A model generated the notes under the pieces. The model was given only the letters and a program-made list of their open reading frames with translations, made no database searches and had not been told where the DNA came from. 64,000 nt of DNA from Posidonia oceanica (Eukaryota > Streptophyta > Magnoliopsida > Alismatales > Posidoniaceae), in contig JAZBRS010000035.1 of NCBI GenBank assembly GCA_037176725.1, positions 48,556,001 through 48,620,000 of the forward strand. Reading direction: 5' to 3'. Position 1 is the stretch's first letter. The number at the start of each line of letters is the position of its first letter. Of this stretch, positions 31,356 to 43,200 are shown one piece after another. A program made the translations under genes and the position numbers.

Positions 31356-32077
31356 ATGATTTTCCTAGTAGAAGAGTTTGATCGATCTGGAAAGTGTGCA
31401 GGAATTGAGGCATATGAGCTAGTCAGCTGTAACGATGATGAGGAGAACCAAGAAACTGACTCAGACTTGCTTAAACACCTAATGGATAAATATGATGAGC
31501 AAACTAAGGCAGCCGAGGAAGAGACCATAGAAGTCAACCTGGGGACCACAGAAGAGCCGAAGCCAATACTCATAAGTGCCAGTTTAAGCCCACATGAGCA
31601 AGCAGAGATGGTGCAAATTCTGAAGGAGTTTGTGGATGTGTTGACCTTCAAATACGAAGACATGCCCGGTCTACAATCAGCCCTAGTGGAACACCTGCTT
31701 CCACTAAACTCTGGAGCCAAACCTGTCAAGCAGAAACTGAGGCGATTAAGACCAGATCTAGCACTCAAAGTCAAAGAGGAAATCGACAAGCTTCATAAAG
31801 CGAAATTCATCAGAGTAGTCGTATCCTGACTGGGTCTCCAACATAGTACCACTAGCCAAGAAGGATGGGAAAGTTAGGTTCTGCATTGACTATCGCAACC
31901 TGAACGCCGCCTGTCCGAAAGATGACTTCCCTTTGCCACACATCGACTTGCTAGTTGACAATACAGCAGGATTCGAGATGTTATCATTCATGGATGGCTT
32001 CTCCCGCTACAATCAGATCAAGCTAGCAGAGGAGGACCAAGAGAAAACATCATTCATCACAGCATGGGGAACATACT
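31356..32077 (+). pseudogene. RT N-terminal part (element E), cut by F
   Basis: This is the pre-RT segment (SASLSPHEQAEMVQILKEFV, KPVKQKLRRLRP) and then, after a +1 frameshift near 31820, the RT fingers and motif A (VRFCIDYRNLN, PLPHIDLLVDNT, MDGFSRYNQI). The frame runs up to WGTYL and is cut there by the LTR of F. The YxDD box is absent and should lie beyond the window. It is homologous to A 1-918 but distinct in sequence. Confidence 0.82.
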
Positions 32078-34970
32078 TGTAGAAACCCCATTTTGGCAGA
32101 CTTTTAGTTGGAGAATCTCTGGAAGCTTGCTCAGAAGGTGGTACAGCGAATCCTATTCCAAATCCTACCCAAAACCAACCCAAAACCATCCAATTCCATT
32201 TCCCAAACCTAACCCAAGCCAAGCCCATTAGCAGCCTAGTTTACTGAGTGGCACATTTAGGTGCAGAGGCGACTAGACCTCGTCGCCAAGATTAGTGGCG
32301 ACTGGGTATGGTGCCATGGGTAGCGGCGACTAGACTGTAACTCAGGCCACTGCCTGAACCTTAACCGCGCGGCCGCTGCCAATCGTCGTCACCTGCCACC
32401 CGTCTCCTCAGCCACTTACTCGCCCGCTCCTGGCCACCTGCTACACACCAATAGCCACTAACTCCCTACCACCGATCACCCTCTCTATCGGCATCCTTCC
32501 CGCACTCATCGCCCTCACTGCCACGACCGTCCACCTCCTCTGTAGCCGATGACTTTGTCGTCCCCTCCTTACCACCATACTAACTTCCTCGGCTTCCAAA
32601 CCTTCTCACAGCCGCTCACTGCCACCGCCTCTGCACCTCATCTGCCACCTCGTCTGCCACCCCGTCCATCCCCCTTCTTTCGGCCGGTGAACAAAACCAA
32701 GCCTTCTCACAGTGAACCCATTACCACACCTGTAGTTGTGAGCCCCTGGAGCAAAAATTGAGAATCCCCAGAGCGTTCCCCATCCTTCCTTATGCGATCC
32801 TGAGCATTCCAGAGTGATCCCAAGCCTTTCCAAGCATCGCCATTACCTCCTTCTCCAACTCTGGTGAGCTCCTCCAACTTAGTCCGCCAACTCCGGCGAG
32901 CCACAGAGGTGGTTTTCCTAACCACATTGCTTGTTTAAGGGTCCGGGAAGCTTCCCGGACCTCTTCTCTTCCTTTTCAGAATATTAGTTTGTGTCCTTGC
33001 ACTCTCGACCGACCTAACGGCCGAGGAGGCGTAGCAACGCCGGTGAGGCGTCGGTGGAGGCGGGAAAGAGGCATGAGCCTCTCTCCTCGACCTGGGGATA
33101 CTCCCTTGCACCCTCCTCCATGCCACGAAGCTTCCTAGCCAACTCCTCGAGCCTTCGGCCGCCTCTGTGGCCGGAGCTCGATGAGCAACGGCAGCGCAAA
33201 ATGGAGGAGGTGGGTGGAGCTCCTCAAGCCACCATTTTCCACACTGAAAGTGTGGTTGGGTTCGTGGGAACGCCGTCGTGCTTCCCTGACCCTTCTCGGC
33301 ATTTTAGGCTTCATCTAAGCAGTGAATTTCGGCATTGAAGTCCGATAATTGGACTGCCAGGTCAACCGCCAGCGAGAGCGACGACTGACTGCAACTCGAC
33401 CTGCCTGCCGGCCTGACTTTGAGCCACTGCTCCGACCAACTCAAAGTCCCATTTTGCTTGTTTGATATATGTTTGTAATATTGGATGTTAGATCTGCATG
33501 CCTGTATAATTAGATTTCCATTTTGCATCGTCGTGGGTTCTAGATTTCGCCATGAAGTTGGCTGTTTGAGCTACTGGAGTTGTAGGTCTGTCGCCAGTCT
33601 AACCGGCGACTCGACTGCAACTCGAGGCAGCCCACCGGCCAACTTCAAGCCTCTATATCTCATGACCCACTTGTCCATTTCCTTGTTTGAATGCATGTTT
33701 TTACTCCTAGTTGTGCCAGCTTTAGCTTCATGTGTTTAGTTTCGAGTTTTACTTTGATTATCTAGCTTGTTCTTAGCAATGAAAGCCACTGTTTGGGGAA
33801 GCTGTGCGTGGCCTTATCGCCTGATGCAGTGGCGACCAGCCTGAGCGCCACTCACTGTGGTGTCTGGGTTGGCTGCTGCTCTCAGTGGCGACCCACTCTG
33901 CAGTCCAAGTAGTGAGCGAGCCACTGGTTTGCCGCCTTGTCGCTTCGCTTTCTCGACTTGTTTCTATACTGATTTTGGTGTTGAGCATGTTGTCTGTGAT
34001 TCCTAGGTTTTAGTTTTCAATTTCATATCGCTTTTATATCCCTTTTGTGGCAATGATCGCTGCTGTGTGGGGAGCTGGGTTTGTGCCTCTGCCGCCTGCC
34101 ATACCGGCGAAAAGCACAAGCGCCTGTCATATCGGCGACCCATGCACTGATCCAAACAGTGGCTGAGCCACCTTTGTTTTCCGCTTTGCATCTTGTTTAT
34201 TCCGCTCGCCTGTTTATAGATTTGCTCCCTGAGCTTGTTTATCATCGCTTTATTGCATTTTCACTTTGATCAGATTTCTAGCATGTTTTCAAAGCTTGCA
34301 TCATTTACAAACCCATGTCGCATGTCGCATTGTATTGCATGGTTTATCCGCTGTTTTGTTTTCCGCCTGCATTGCATTAGGGCGATGATACTTACTGTCT
34401 AGAGTTCTTACGAACCAGGGTATGCTCGGTTCGGAACACTGGCAGCGCTACTGAACACCTAGACTCCACGTTTAATTTCATTCGTGCATCATGACATATT
34501 AAGCAAGTTTAAGCATTCATTAGGCATTCATAGCATCTCTCGCCCTTCGAGCGTACAATAAAGGCAAACAATTGCTGACATCCTGCATATGCGAGCGAGA
34601 AGCCTAGAAAGACCGATTTCGAATGTATCGGGGGTGCCTAACACCTTCCCCGTGCGTAACAGGAGTCCTTACCCTTTCTCTTGGCCTACAATGACCATTA
34701 TGCCCTCATCCTAGGCACGAGTCGTATCATTGCATAGCATTGCATCCCTATGCATGTTTTTCATGCATTTCCCCGATTTTCCTTATCTCCTGATTTAATA
34801 GACTAGGTGGCAACTCTAAATTTGCTTTATCTTTGTTTTTCCTCTTTTTTTCGGTGTTTTCGAGTAGAGTTTCCTTCCTTAGATCCACCCGCTAATAGTG
34901 ACCTACTGTCGGTCGGTGCACGCGAGCTTTGGTATCATGCATGGACGCGTTGATTTTCAAGGTTACTACA
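32078..34970 (+). repeat. 5' LTR of element F
   Basis: 2893 bp, starting TGTAGAAACC and ending TTACTACA. The U3 part has many GGCGACT/TCGCC words (32267-32330, 33588-33606, 33829, 33892). The downstream half matches B (GAGTTCTTACGAACCAGGG near 34401, GGGGGTGCCTAACACCTTCC near 34630, and TAGACTAGGTGGCAACTC near 34798). A possible donor, CTG|GTGAGC, is at 32864. Confidence 0.87.
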
Positions 34971-34971
34971 G

Positions 34972-34989
34972 TAGCAACTCCGCTAGGGA
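34972..34989 (+). promoter_or_regulatory. Primer-binding site of element F
   Basis: TAGCAACTCCGCTAGGGA, one base after the LTR. It has three G to A changes against the PBS of A. Confidence 0.8.
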
Positions 34990-36104
34990 TTCTAGACTCT
35001 GGCTTTCGTTTTGGCTTTCTTGCCCGCTTGGATTTCGCACTTTGCCTGTCTTGTGCCTTTGCATGCCTTGCCTGCTTGCCTGTTTGCTTTACTTACTTTA
35101 TCTCTTGCATGATGCCATGTTTGCTTGCATTGCTTTATTTTCTCGCATCACATGTCTAAATACTTACTTGGTGCAATAATGCATGCTTTTTGGGTGGTAA
35201 ATGCGTTGTTTTACGCACTTACTATGCCACCACACATGCACATGCCATGTATACTTGCTTTTTGATATGATAAGTGCTTTCCCTTCACTATCATGTCCAC
35301 AACACTTGCACATGCCATGCACATGCCTTTTGCCTTGCTGTGTGATTGCTTACATGCCATGACTTCCTGTTTCTCTCCCCTTCATGCTTTTGCCATGCCT
35401 AAGATAGTAGAAACATGCTTGCTCCCCTCTTGCTTAATCTAAAAGCTACAATAAAGCCAAGCAATAACATCTAAGCACAACTAGAGCCAAAACTTGCAAT
35501 TTTCCCCTTTAGCTAAACAAAACACAAGTAAAACACTTTAAAGCATATTCGCATAATTGATCATACTAGAAAGCATGCATCCTATCTTCTGAGTCCACCC
35601 ACAGTCTACGAAGGACAATCCCGGCCTCTTGCTCCACTGCTTTGGCATGGCCCAAGTCAGTCGGTCAGTCCCCCCTTGTCAGGGGTCGTGTCGGTGCTAG
35701 TGGAGGGTACTACCCATGCTTTGGCAGGGTCGAGGCCACCAATGCACCACTCCGTTACTGCCTGAGTTTTGGCCAGGATTTAGATGGGGACCCTACTTTT
35801 TTCTGACCTGGAGTCTATCAATAAACCCATTACCCATGAGTGCGTCCTAGTAGGTCATCTACTCAGGACATGCATGGTGAGAGAGCGCACATTAGGGCAT
35901 TCATCTGCATGTGTGCCATTCATGCCACCCCTAATAACCTTTTTGCATCCAACCTCTAATGCCTTTGTTGTTTCTGCAGGTAGGTGCAAGACCCACTGCT
36001 AGGACCCCGACAACGTGCCCTTTGGTTGCGTCTACTCTGTATCCTGGCATACAGCTTCTGACTGTCCTGTTCCTTGGTTGCCTGTTCGGATTCTCTCCAT
36101 TACC
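34990..36104 (+). other. Leader of element F
   Basis: Homologous to the B leader. It ends with acceptor TTTGTTGTTTCTGCAG at 35979. No gene. Confidence 0.6.
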
Positions 36105-36164
36105 ATGAGGGATTCATCCTATGGCTCGTCGCCTCCTGTGGATTCCGGGGTTGATAGTCAGTCT
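36105..36164 (+). pseudogene. Gag start of element F, before insertion G
   Basis: An ATG at 36105 opens a Ser/Gly/Pro-rich frame of 20 codons that runs into G. The same frame continues at 49827 on the far side when one copy of the target duplication is counted, which supports it as coding. The start choice rests on this continuity and on the acceptor upstream. Confidence 0.6.
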
Positions 36165-36594
36165 TGTAGATATCCTATTTTCGCATTTCTGAGAGTTCTC
36201 TTAAGGATAGAAACCTTGAGGCATCCCAAATCTCGTGCCTAAGTTTTGATAGCACATCTTCCAGATATTCCTTGATTTCTTCAAAGCATCACTTAATCCT
36301 ACCTAGACTCAGGTTGTTGGTTGTGGCAGAGCTAACTCACTCAGGCTCGTGGCAAGTCCGAGTACCCTGGGTATCCTTTACTTCTACTCAGACTCGTGGC
36401 AGATTTGAGTTAACAGAGATGCCTTCTTGATTTTATAGACTATCTGTAGTTTCCTGGCCTTCTATCTTGTTTCTCTGGCCAAAACCCGGAAAGTAGGGCT
36501 AGAAATGACCTGAGCTTGCTAGTTGCCAGCTGGAGAGGCGACTCACTCAGTTGCCAGCTGGAGAGGTGACGCGGGCAGTTGCCAGCTATGCAGG
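36165..36594 (+). repeat. 5' LTR of element G, truncated
   Basis: TGTAGATATCC... matches the 3' LTR at 48306 up to GCCAGCTATGCAGG, then changes without transition to RNase H coding sequence. The TATA box and U5 are missing, so this copy cannot be transcribed from its own 5' LTR. Confidence 0.85.
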
Positions 36595-38755
36595 AACGTT
36601 CATTGAATACGAGAGGAAGTACTCCCAGATCGAGAGACATTGCCTAGCCTTAGTATGGGCCTCACAGAAGCTTAGGCACTACTTTCTGGCACACAAAGTT
36701 TGCTACTTAGCCAAGATGGACCCTATCAAGTACATGTTCGAGAAACTAGCAATGTCCGGAAGGCTAGCACGATGGCAAATGCTCCTTACTGAGTTTGACC
36801 TGCAGTTCATCACTCAGAAGGCGATCAAGGGGCAAGCTATCATGGATCAACTCACCGGGCTACCTGTGTCAGAGTATCAGCCAGTATCAACAGATTTCCC
36901 AGACGAGGAAATACTAGCAATCAGTAGTGTCATGCCACTCATCAAAGAATGGACCCTCCATTTCGATGGAGCGTTTAATTCACAGGGTGCCGGAATAGGG
37001 GCAACACTCCTCACTCCAGAGGGTATTGTTCTCCCCGCTACAGCCCAGCTACTCTTCTCAGTGAGTAATAACATTGCAGAATACGAGGCACTCATTCTAG
37101 GGCTCCGAATGGCTCTCAATCTAGGGGCAAGAAGACTAAATGTAGTTGGGGACTCACAGCTTGTCATACGGCATGTCCTCAACGAATACAAGACCCTCTC
37201 GCCAAAGCTGCAGGAATACGGCAACCTAGCTAAAGCCTTACTGAAGAAATTTGACAGGGTTATGTATGTACACGCACTTAGAAGCAACAACATCCTAGCT
37301 AATTCATTGGCCTCATTGGCATCCTCGCTCTCCTTCAGCTCAGAGACAAACAAGCAATCCATCACGGTGCGAAGAATCAGCGCACCAACAGTAGAGTCTG
37401 CCACCGAATGGGTTCAAAAACTCAGAGAGGAACTAAACCAGGAAAGCTTAATGTGCACAGAGGTCTGTTATCAAGGAGCTACAGAAGTAAATGACAATGG
37501 CAACCCGTGGTATTATGACATACAGAATTATGTACAAGATCGCACCTTCCCTACCTATGCAACTCCTAAAGACAAAGAAGTACTGAGGAGGATGGCTACG
37601 AAGTACTACATCAGAGCCAACACACTCTTTCGGAGAACACCCCTAGGGATTGAACTCCGATGTGTGGATGCATCTGAGTCAGTCGAGATTCTCAAGGAAA
37701 CACATGAGGGAGTCTGCAGGAGCCACATCAACTCCCAGTTCATGGCTAAGATGATCATCAGAAGGGGGTATTACTGGCCTACCATGGAAGCTGACTGCAC
37801 AAGTAAAGTCAAGCAGTGCAAGAGCTGCCAGCTGCACGCTAACAAGATTCATACTTCAGTTTCAGTGCTTCACGCTTTATCAACACCGTGGCCTTTCTCT
37901 ATGTGGGCCTTCGATGTGGTGGAACCCATCCATCAGGGAAAGGGCAACACTTTCATCCTAACAACGACGGAATACTTCACCAAATGGGCAGAAGCAGAGG
38001 CGTTCACGAACATCAAAGCCACAACCCTGTGCCGATTCGTACAGCGAAATATCATCGCAAGGTTTGCAGTGCCTAAAGCCTTAGTAGCAGACAACGAACC
38101 GATCTTCATCTCAGAAGAGTTCAAGCAGTTTTGCCAAAAATTTGGTATCACTCTACACCACTCTTCCCCGTATTACCTGCAAGGGAACGGTCAAGCAGAA
38201 GCTACTAATAAAACCTTAATCAAAATCATTAAAAAGATGGTAGAAGACGCTAAGGAATCTGATTGGTCAGATAAGCTTGTTAATGCGTTGTGGGCATATC
38301 GCACCACCATAAGGACGGCAACTAGTCAAACCCCCTATGCTTTAGCCTTTGGTATGGAAGCAGTGGTCCCATACGAGATCCTAATCCCCTCATTAAGAAT
38401 TAAGATTGATAGGAGAATGTCTGCCAAAGAAAAGAGGCAAGCTTTACTCCTTCATTTGGAACTCCTTGATGAGAAATGGCTGGCAGTCGCCAAGCATACG
38501 CGTATCTACCAACAAAGGTTAACCAAGGCTTACCAAAAGAAAGTAATTGAACGCAAATTTAAAATTGGTGATCTTGTGCTTAAAGAAGTATTGCCCTACA
38601 ATAAGCCCCACCCTAAGGAAAAGTTGAAGCCAAACTAGGAAGGGTCCTACATAGTGGTTGTTGCATATCCAAGGAATGCCTATCGATTGTCCCAAAACGG
38701 AACAGATCTTCCTGACCCTTGGAACGCAATGCACCTAAAAAGGTACTATCCTTGA
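36595..38755 (+). pseudogene. Pol: RNase H, Tat-type second RNase H and integrase (element G)
   Basis: An open frame of 695 codons starts at an ATG in LTR sequence (36551), so its first ~15 residues are not Pol. The end of the gypsy RNase H (KYSQIERHCLALVWASQKLR) is followed by a second RNase H of the Tat type (WTLHFDGA, D139; E177 or E179; D201; the last Asp is replaced by N251 in ANSLAS). The integrase has zinc residues H385, H392, C423, C426 and catalytic D455, D514, E550 with exact DD35E spacing. Variants beside the active site are DVVEP (usual DVVGP) and DNEP (usual DNG). One TAG at 38636 precedes the conserved C-terminal NAYRLS...HLKRYYP end. Confidence 0.9.
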
Positions 38756-40238
38756 TCAGCATGCCTATATCATTGAAAAGACCTAGGGCCTAACACCAAG
38801 CCAGAAAGGAGAGAGATTCCCAAAGCCAATAGGAAGAGGAACACCTAGGGGGACCTATACCTTGTCCTGTCTCCACATACACACTGCACGGGGAGGTAAG
38901 GGAAAAGTAGGCTTGGAGCAGAGGCTTAGAGTACAAACTGCTTGTCAAGTAACCTAGAAAGTGTCCAGAAAAGACGACGGCAAAAACCGCCCAAACAGAG
39001 AGGAAAGAAGGCAGCAAAGAAGCTGTCCAAGGAAGGAACAAACGAAAGGAGACAATAAAAGAAACTGTCCAACTAAAAGAGGTCAGCAAAGAGCTGTCCA
39101 AAGAGTGGAAAAGTGCATGGCAAAAGCTATCTATGCATCTAAAAGTATAAACCCTAGAAAGACGCATTAAGGACCAAAGAAAGGCAAGCGGGAGTCAAGG
39201 CCTAAGTCAAAACCAAGAATTCACTGTATCCCGAAACCTCCCCTATCCTATTCCCACTAATAAGCAAGGAGTAAGCAACCCTAGGTGGTCAAGGACTAAA
39301 AAGGCCCAGGGAGTAGCAACCCAAGTAAGGACTGGTGTGTGGACCAAAGTCTCTAAAAGGGTACAGACATGGCCTAAGGGACACGTCCACGAATGTAGGG
39401 CCCACTCATTTGGTTAAAACAGACCCCGAGGTTAATGCTTAAAGTAGGTACTCATCTTTCCCCATTAGAAAAATTAAAAATCCAAAAAAATCGCATAACC
39501 CAAAATCCAAAAAAAATCACATAACCCAAAATCCAAAAAAAAATCACATAACCCAAAAATCCAAAAAAAAATCACATAACCCAAAATCCAAAAAAATCAC
39601 ATAACCTAAAATCCAAAAAAAAATCACATAACTCAAAACACCAAAAAAATTACATAACCCAAAAATCCCAAAAAACAAAAACCATAAAAACCAAGACATC
39701 CAACCTACCTACAAGTGAGAACTTAGTAAGTAGGAAAACTGGAATTAGTCTGACCGATGATGCAACCATCAACTCACCAGGATTCAGAGTTAACGTCCTA
39801 CTCAAGCGTGTCTCACAGCTTGGGTGCATTCTCTCAACAAAGACATTACTCACATAATGATCTTTAGAGCATCCACGGATGACTCACAATCAGCGTCTAC
39901 TGGGCTCTAATTTCCATCTCTTTAGCTGAGGCCAAAAATTAATTCCCTCCACTCATTTTAAAATAAGCATGCTTTCTTTGCATTAACATTTACATCTTCT
40001 TAATTAATTAACTTAGCCTAAACCTTTTCATTTAACATATCTTCTCTTTGATTAATTAATCAACTTAACCAAATCTTTCGCCAAGGAAGGTATGCTTCGT
40101 GATTACTAACAAGGAAAGTAAGCATGTGCAGGAAAACAAAGTAGAAAACATTTCATATGAATATTCACATCTTTACAAGTACAGACTCTAGCAAAAGAAA
40201 AGTACAGACTCTGACAGAAACAAAAGAAAGGTGCAAGC
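38756..40238 (+). other. Noncoding region after pol of G
   Basis: No gene. It has A/G-rich sequence with repeated AGCTGTCCAA words (39020-39110), then a tandem repeat and AT-rich DNA. The 3' end of the antisense gene at 40239 lies on its right. Confidence 0.6.
39478..39680 (+). repeat. Short tandem repeat, A-rich
   Basis: About nine imperfect copies of a unit of about 24 bp, ATCCAAAAAAATCACATAACC. Confidence 0.85.
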
Positions 40239-43200
40239 TCAGTGGCCAAACTCGCTGCTACCCTCACGTCCACTATCTGGAGGCCTCGGCGTAGGCTGTG
40301 CAACTGAAGACGTCGCCCCACTCTGGGTCCTCTCTCGAGACGCCCTCAGTATAGAACGAACCATCACAAGATGAGGAGAAGAGCGCGCTCTCGAAATCTA
40401 CTCAGCTGTCAGAGCCCTAGAATGCCCTGACCCCGCAGGAGCTGCAGCAACAGGGGCCGACATCAGACTAGCTATATCAGAACTAGGAAGAACTGTCGCA
40501 ACTGCCATCTCCATTTGCATCAGTCATGCCTCCATGTCCCGCAGCTGCTGTGCCCGAAAGTCACTCAACTGCAACAAGAAACAGTAAACCACAGAGTCAA
40601 AGCAGTTTATCAGCAAGAAAGGCAGAAAAACTAGCTACAACTAAAGTATCAAAGCAGAACAGAAGTACCCTTCTCATGGAAGAAGCCTCAAACTGAACCC
40701 TAGCCATGGCTGCATCAGATGCAGCCACACGGGCCTCCAACTCCTGGATACGGCTATCACGCTCTCGCTCCACCTGACTGAAACGTCCCTGTAACTCCTC
40801 GGCACGCCCCAAGGCATCGTCTAGCTGGCTCTGAGTGGGACTGGTGGCTGGAGGTGTATGGATCAAATCCATCATCGCCTGAATCTACACAATGAAGCTA
40901 TATGAGTTAGAGGACAGGTATTTACAAGCACTTAAAGCAAGAAAAGTGCGGTAGTACCTCTGAATCGCGAGCCCGGACCTCCTCAGCAAGTATGCCCTCT
41001 GCACGGGAAGCAGCTGGACCTGTGGTGGCAGCAGAGGCAGGCTCTGCACTTGTCGAGGCACCGTCGGCCTATATCAAAGCAAAGACAATAGTTAAACAAG
41101 CAGAAACAGGCACAAACGACTAAAAAAGAAAAACGAGACTCACTCGTGCTCGAAGCTCGCCCATCTGGGATAGGAGCTCCTCCCTCTCCTGCACTAACTC
41201 CGCAACTCTCAAGGAGTGCTACTGCTGCTGAGTCCTGAACGCCTCAGTCATCCCCTCTGAAGCATCCAACTGCGTAAACAAGGGAGATGCGTAAGCAAAT
41301 GAACAAATAAAGGAGCAGTAAAATAAAACAACACCAAAAGGAATTGCTTACCAGCTCATCAATGCGGCTGTGGGCAGTCGCCAACTCATGCCAAAGGTCA
41401 CCAACGCTTACACCAGGATCAACGCCCATCAGTACGTTGGAGCGACCATAAAATACAGCACGGTGGAAGACAATCAGATGGCCAAACTTAGAATCAAACC
41501 AGGTCCTCCACGCTGCCTCCGTCTCTGCCGAACCACCAGAAAGGAGCGCTGTGCCACCCAAATGCCAGTTCTCAAGCTGCTTTGCAAACCGCTGAGGAGT
41601 ATCAGTCCGACCTCCCCTAATAGATCTTAGAGAGCAATCCGCAGGACCTGACACTGGGACAACCTGCCGAAGACCAAACTGTCGCAGGACACGGCCCACC
41701 TGGCTGTAGTAACACCGGAAGAGGCTAAAGAGCCAGCACTCCTAGAAAAACAAGTGGGAACCGCACGTCACGGGCTCCTCAGCGGCATGCTCATCCTCAG
41801 AGTAGGGTCTCTAGACAACCTGTAAGCATAAATCAGTCAGAAACCAACAAACTGTGCAGGGAAAGAAGGGTCTAAACACTGAAACTCACCCACTCCTCTA
41901 GGAGGATCTCTAACCGCAAGTGGCCCAGATGTCTCACAGGGCGAAGCCGCTCCGGAGCCAACTGCATATCACTCCACTGTCGAGCCCGGGGAAACTTGAC
42001 GGGGCCATCTCCTGGGACTCCGGGTCGAAGGTATACGAAGTGCTCAAAAATCCAGGTCTGTCACACAAAGAAACAGTTCAAAGGAAAACAAACAGAAGGC
42101 AGGCAAATAAATAAAGCACAATCCTGAAAAAGGGGCAGACAACCCGAGAGAGAGCGGGTTTGGCCCACAGCAAAGGACTCCAACCGAGAGATCAAATAGA
42201 CCAACACAGCTGAACCCCAGGAATATCTACCAATCCTCTCCACATCCAGAAGGAGAGGGGAAAAACCGACATGAAGCATCTGTGAAGACGTGCCGAAGAA
42301 GAGTCTATGAAACAGAATAGACAAGAAGGACTGGAACTGCTGGTCTGCTATGTTCGGAGTCCCCTCGTCAGCAAGAAGAAGGTCGTCCAGTCGGTCCTTC
42401 AGCCACTTGACGTTGACACGCGTATGGTAGCGACCAGAAGGGGGAGGTCGCCCACCATAACAGGCCTCCAGCTCATCATTGTAGCAGTGCTGCAAAACCG
42501 CCACCACGGGCTCTCCGTCAACCCTCAGGCCCACCAGCCGAACTACATCCTCCAGGGTGATCATCATCTCACCCACGCGAAGGATGAAGCTATCGGAACT
42601 GCTGTTGAACCTCTCAGCAAAAGAGACCAAGAGTCCAAGGTGGATCTCAAAGGGCATGATCTCCAAAAAATGGCCGAAGCCCATCCTCACAAGTCTCACC
42701 CGCTGGAACTCTAGGACATTGATGTACGTCTCATGCAAGTCCTCCCAGCTGGAGCGCGCCCGGCTCGGCAATGGCATCTGGCATAAAAGAAAACATTAAT
42801 AACTTAATAAAAATCAAGCAAAGCAACTTAATAAAAGCCAAAAACACATGGAATAACCTCACCTGGCCTAGCTCTGCGAGCTCTGCTGCTGTATGGGCTC
42901 TCCTAGGAGGTGAAGGGTCCGCACCTGAACCAGGGTCACCCCCGTCGCCGCCACCAACCTCAAGCTAGACAGGAGACGGTGCACGTGGATGCCTCGCCCG
43001 AAGCTTGCGAGGACGAGAGGAGCTCGCCTCCGCAGTTGAAGGACCGCCTCGTCCCTCCCCGTCTCAGCCTCCTCGTCAGAAGCCCTGAAATAGTGCCACG
43101 AGCAGAGCATAGTCAGTTAAAGTCATTAATAATCTCCTTAATCATTTTCTTGAACATTAAGTAATCCCCCAAAACATCAAGCATTTCAAAACACCAATCT

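Larger units (their letters stand above)
28556..32077 (+). mobile_element. Element E: gypsy element, pre-protease to RT start
   Basis: This pol segment in plus orientation lacks LTR, PBS and gag on its left (deleted at 28555). It is cut on its right by F inside RT, with the site atact at 32073-32077. One frame runs through most of it, broken by stops at 28680, 29688, 30138, 30546 and 31335 and a frameshift near 31820. Its proteins differ clearly from A/D. The rest of RT should reappear right of the window, after D and F end. Confidence 0.78.
32078..36164 (+). mobile_element. Element F, left part: 5' LTR, PBS, leader, gag start
   Basis: It is inserted in RT of E. Its gag is split by G at 36164/36165; the five bases agtct (36160-36164) recur at 49822-49826, after which gag of F resumes. 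D interrupts it again at 50467. The remaining gag-pol and the 3' LTR are outside the window, and the 3' LTR should be followed by atact and the rest of the RT of E. Confidence 0.85.

Noticed and set aside
32549..33338. Plus and minus frames as short genes
   Set aside because: They lie inside the LTR of F; composition is Pro/Ser/His-rich and unconserved against B.
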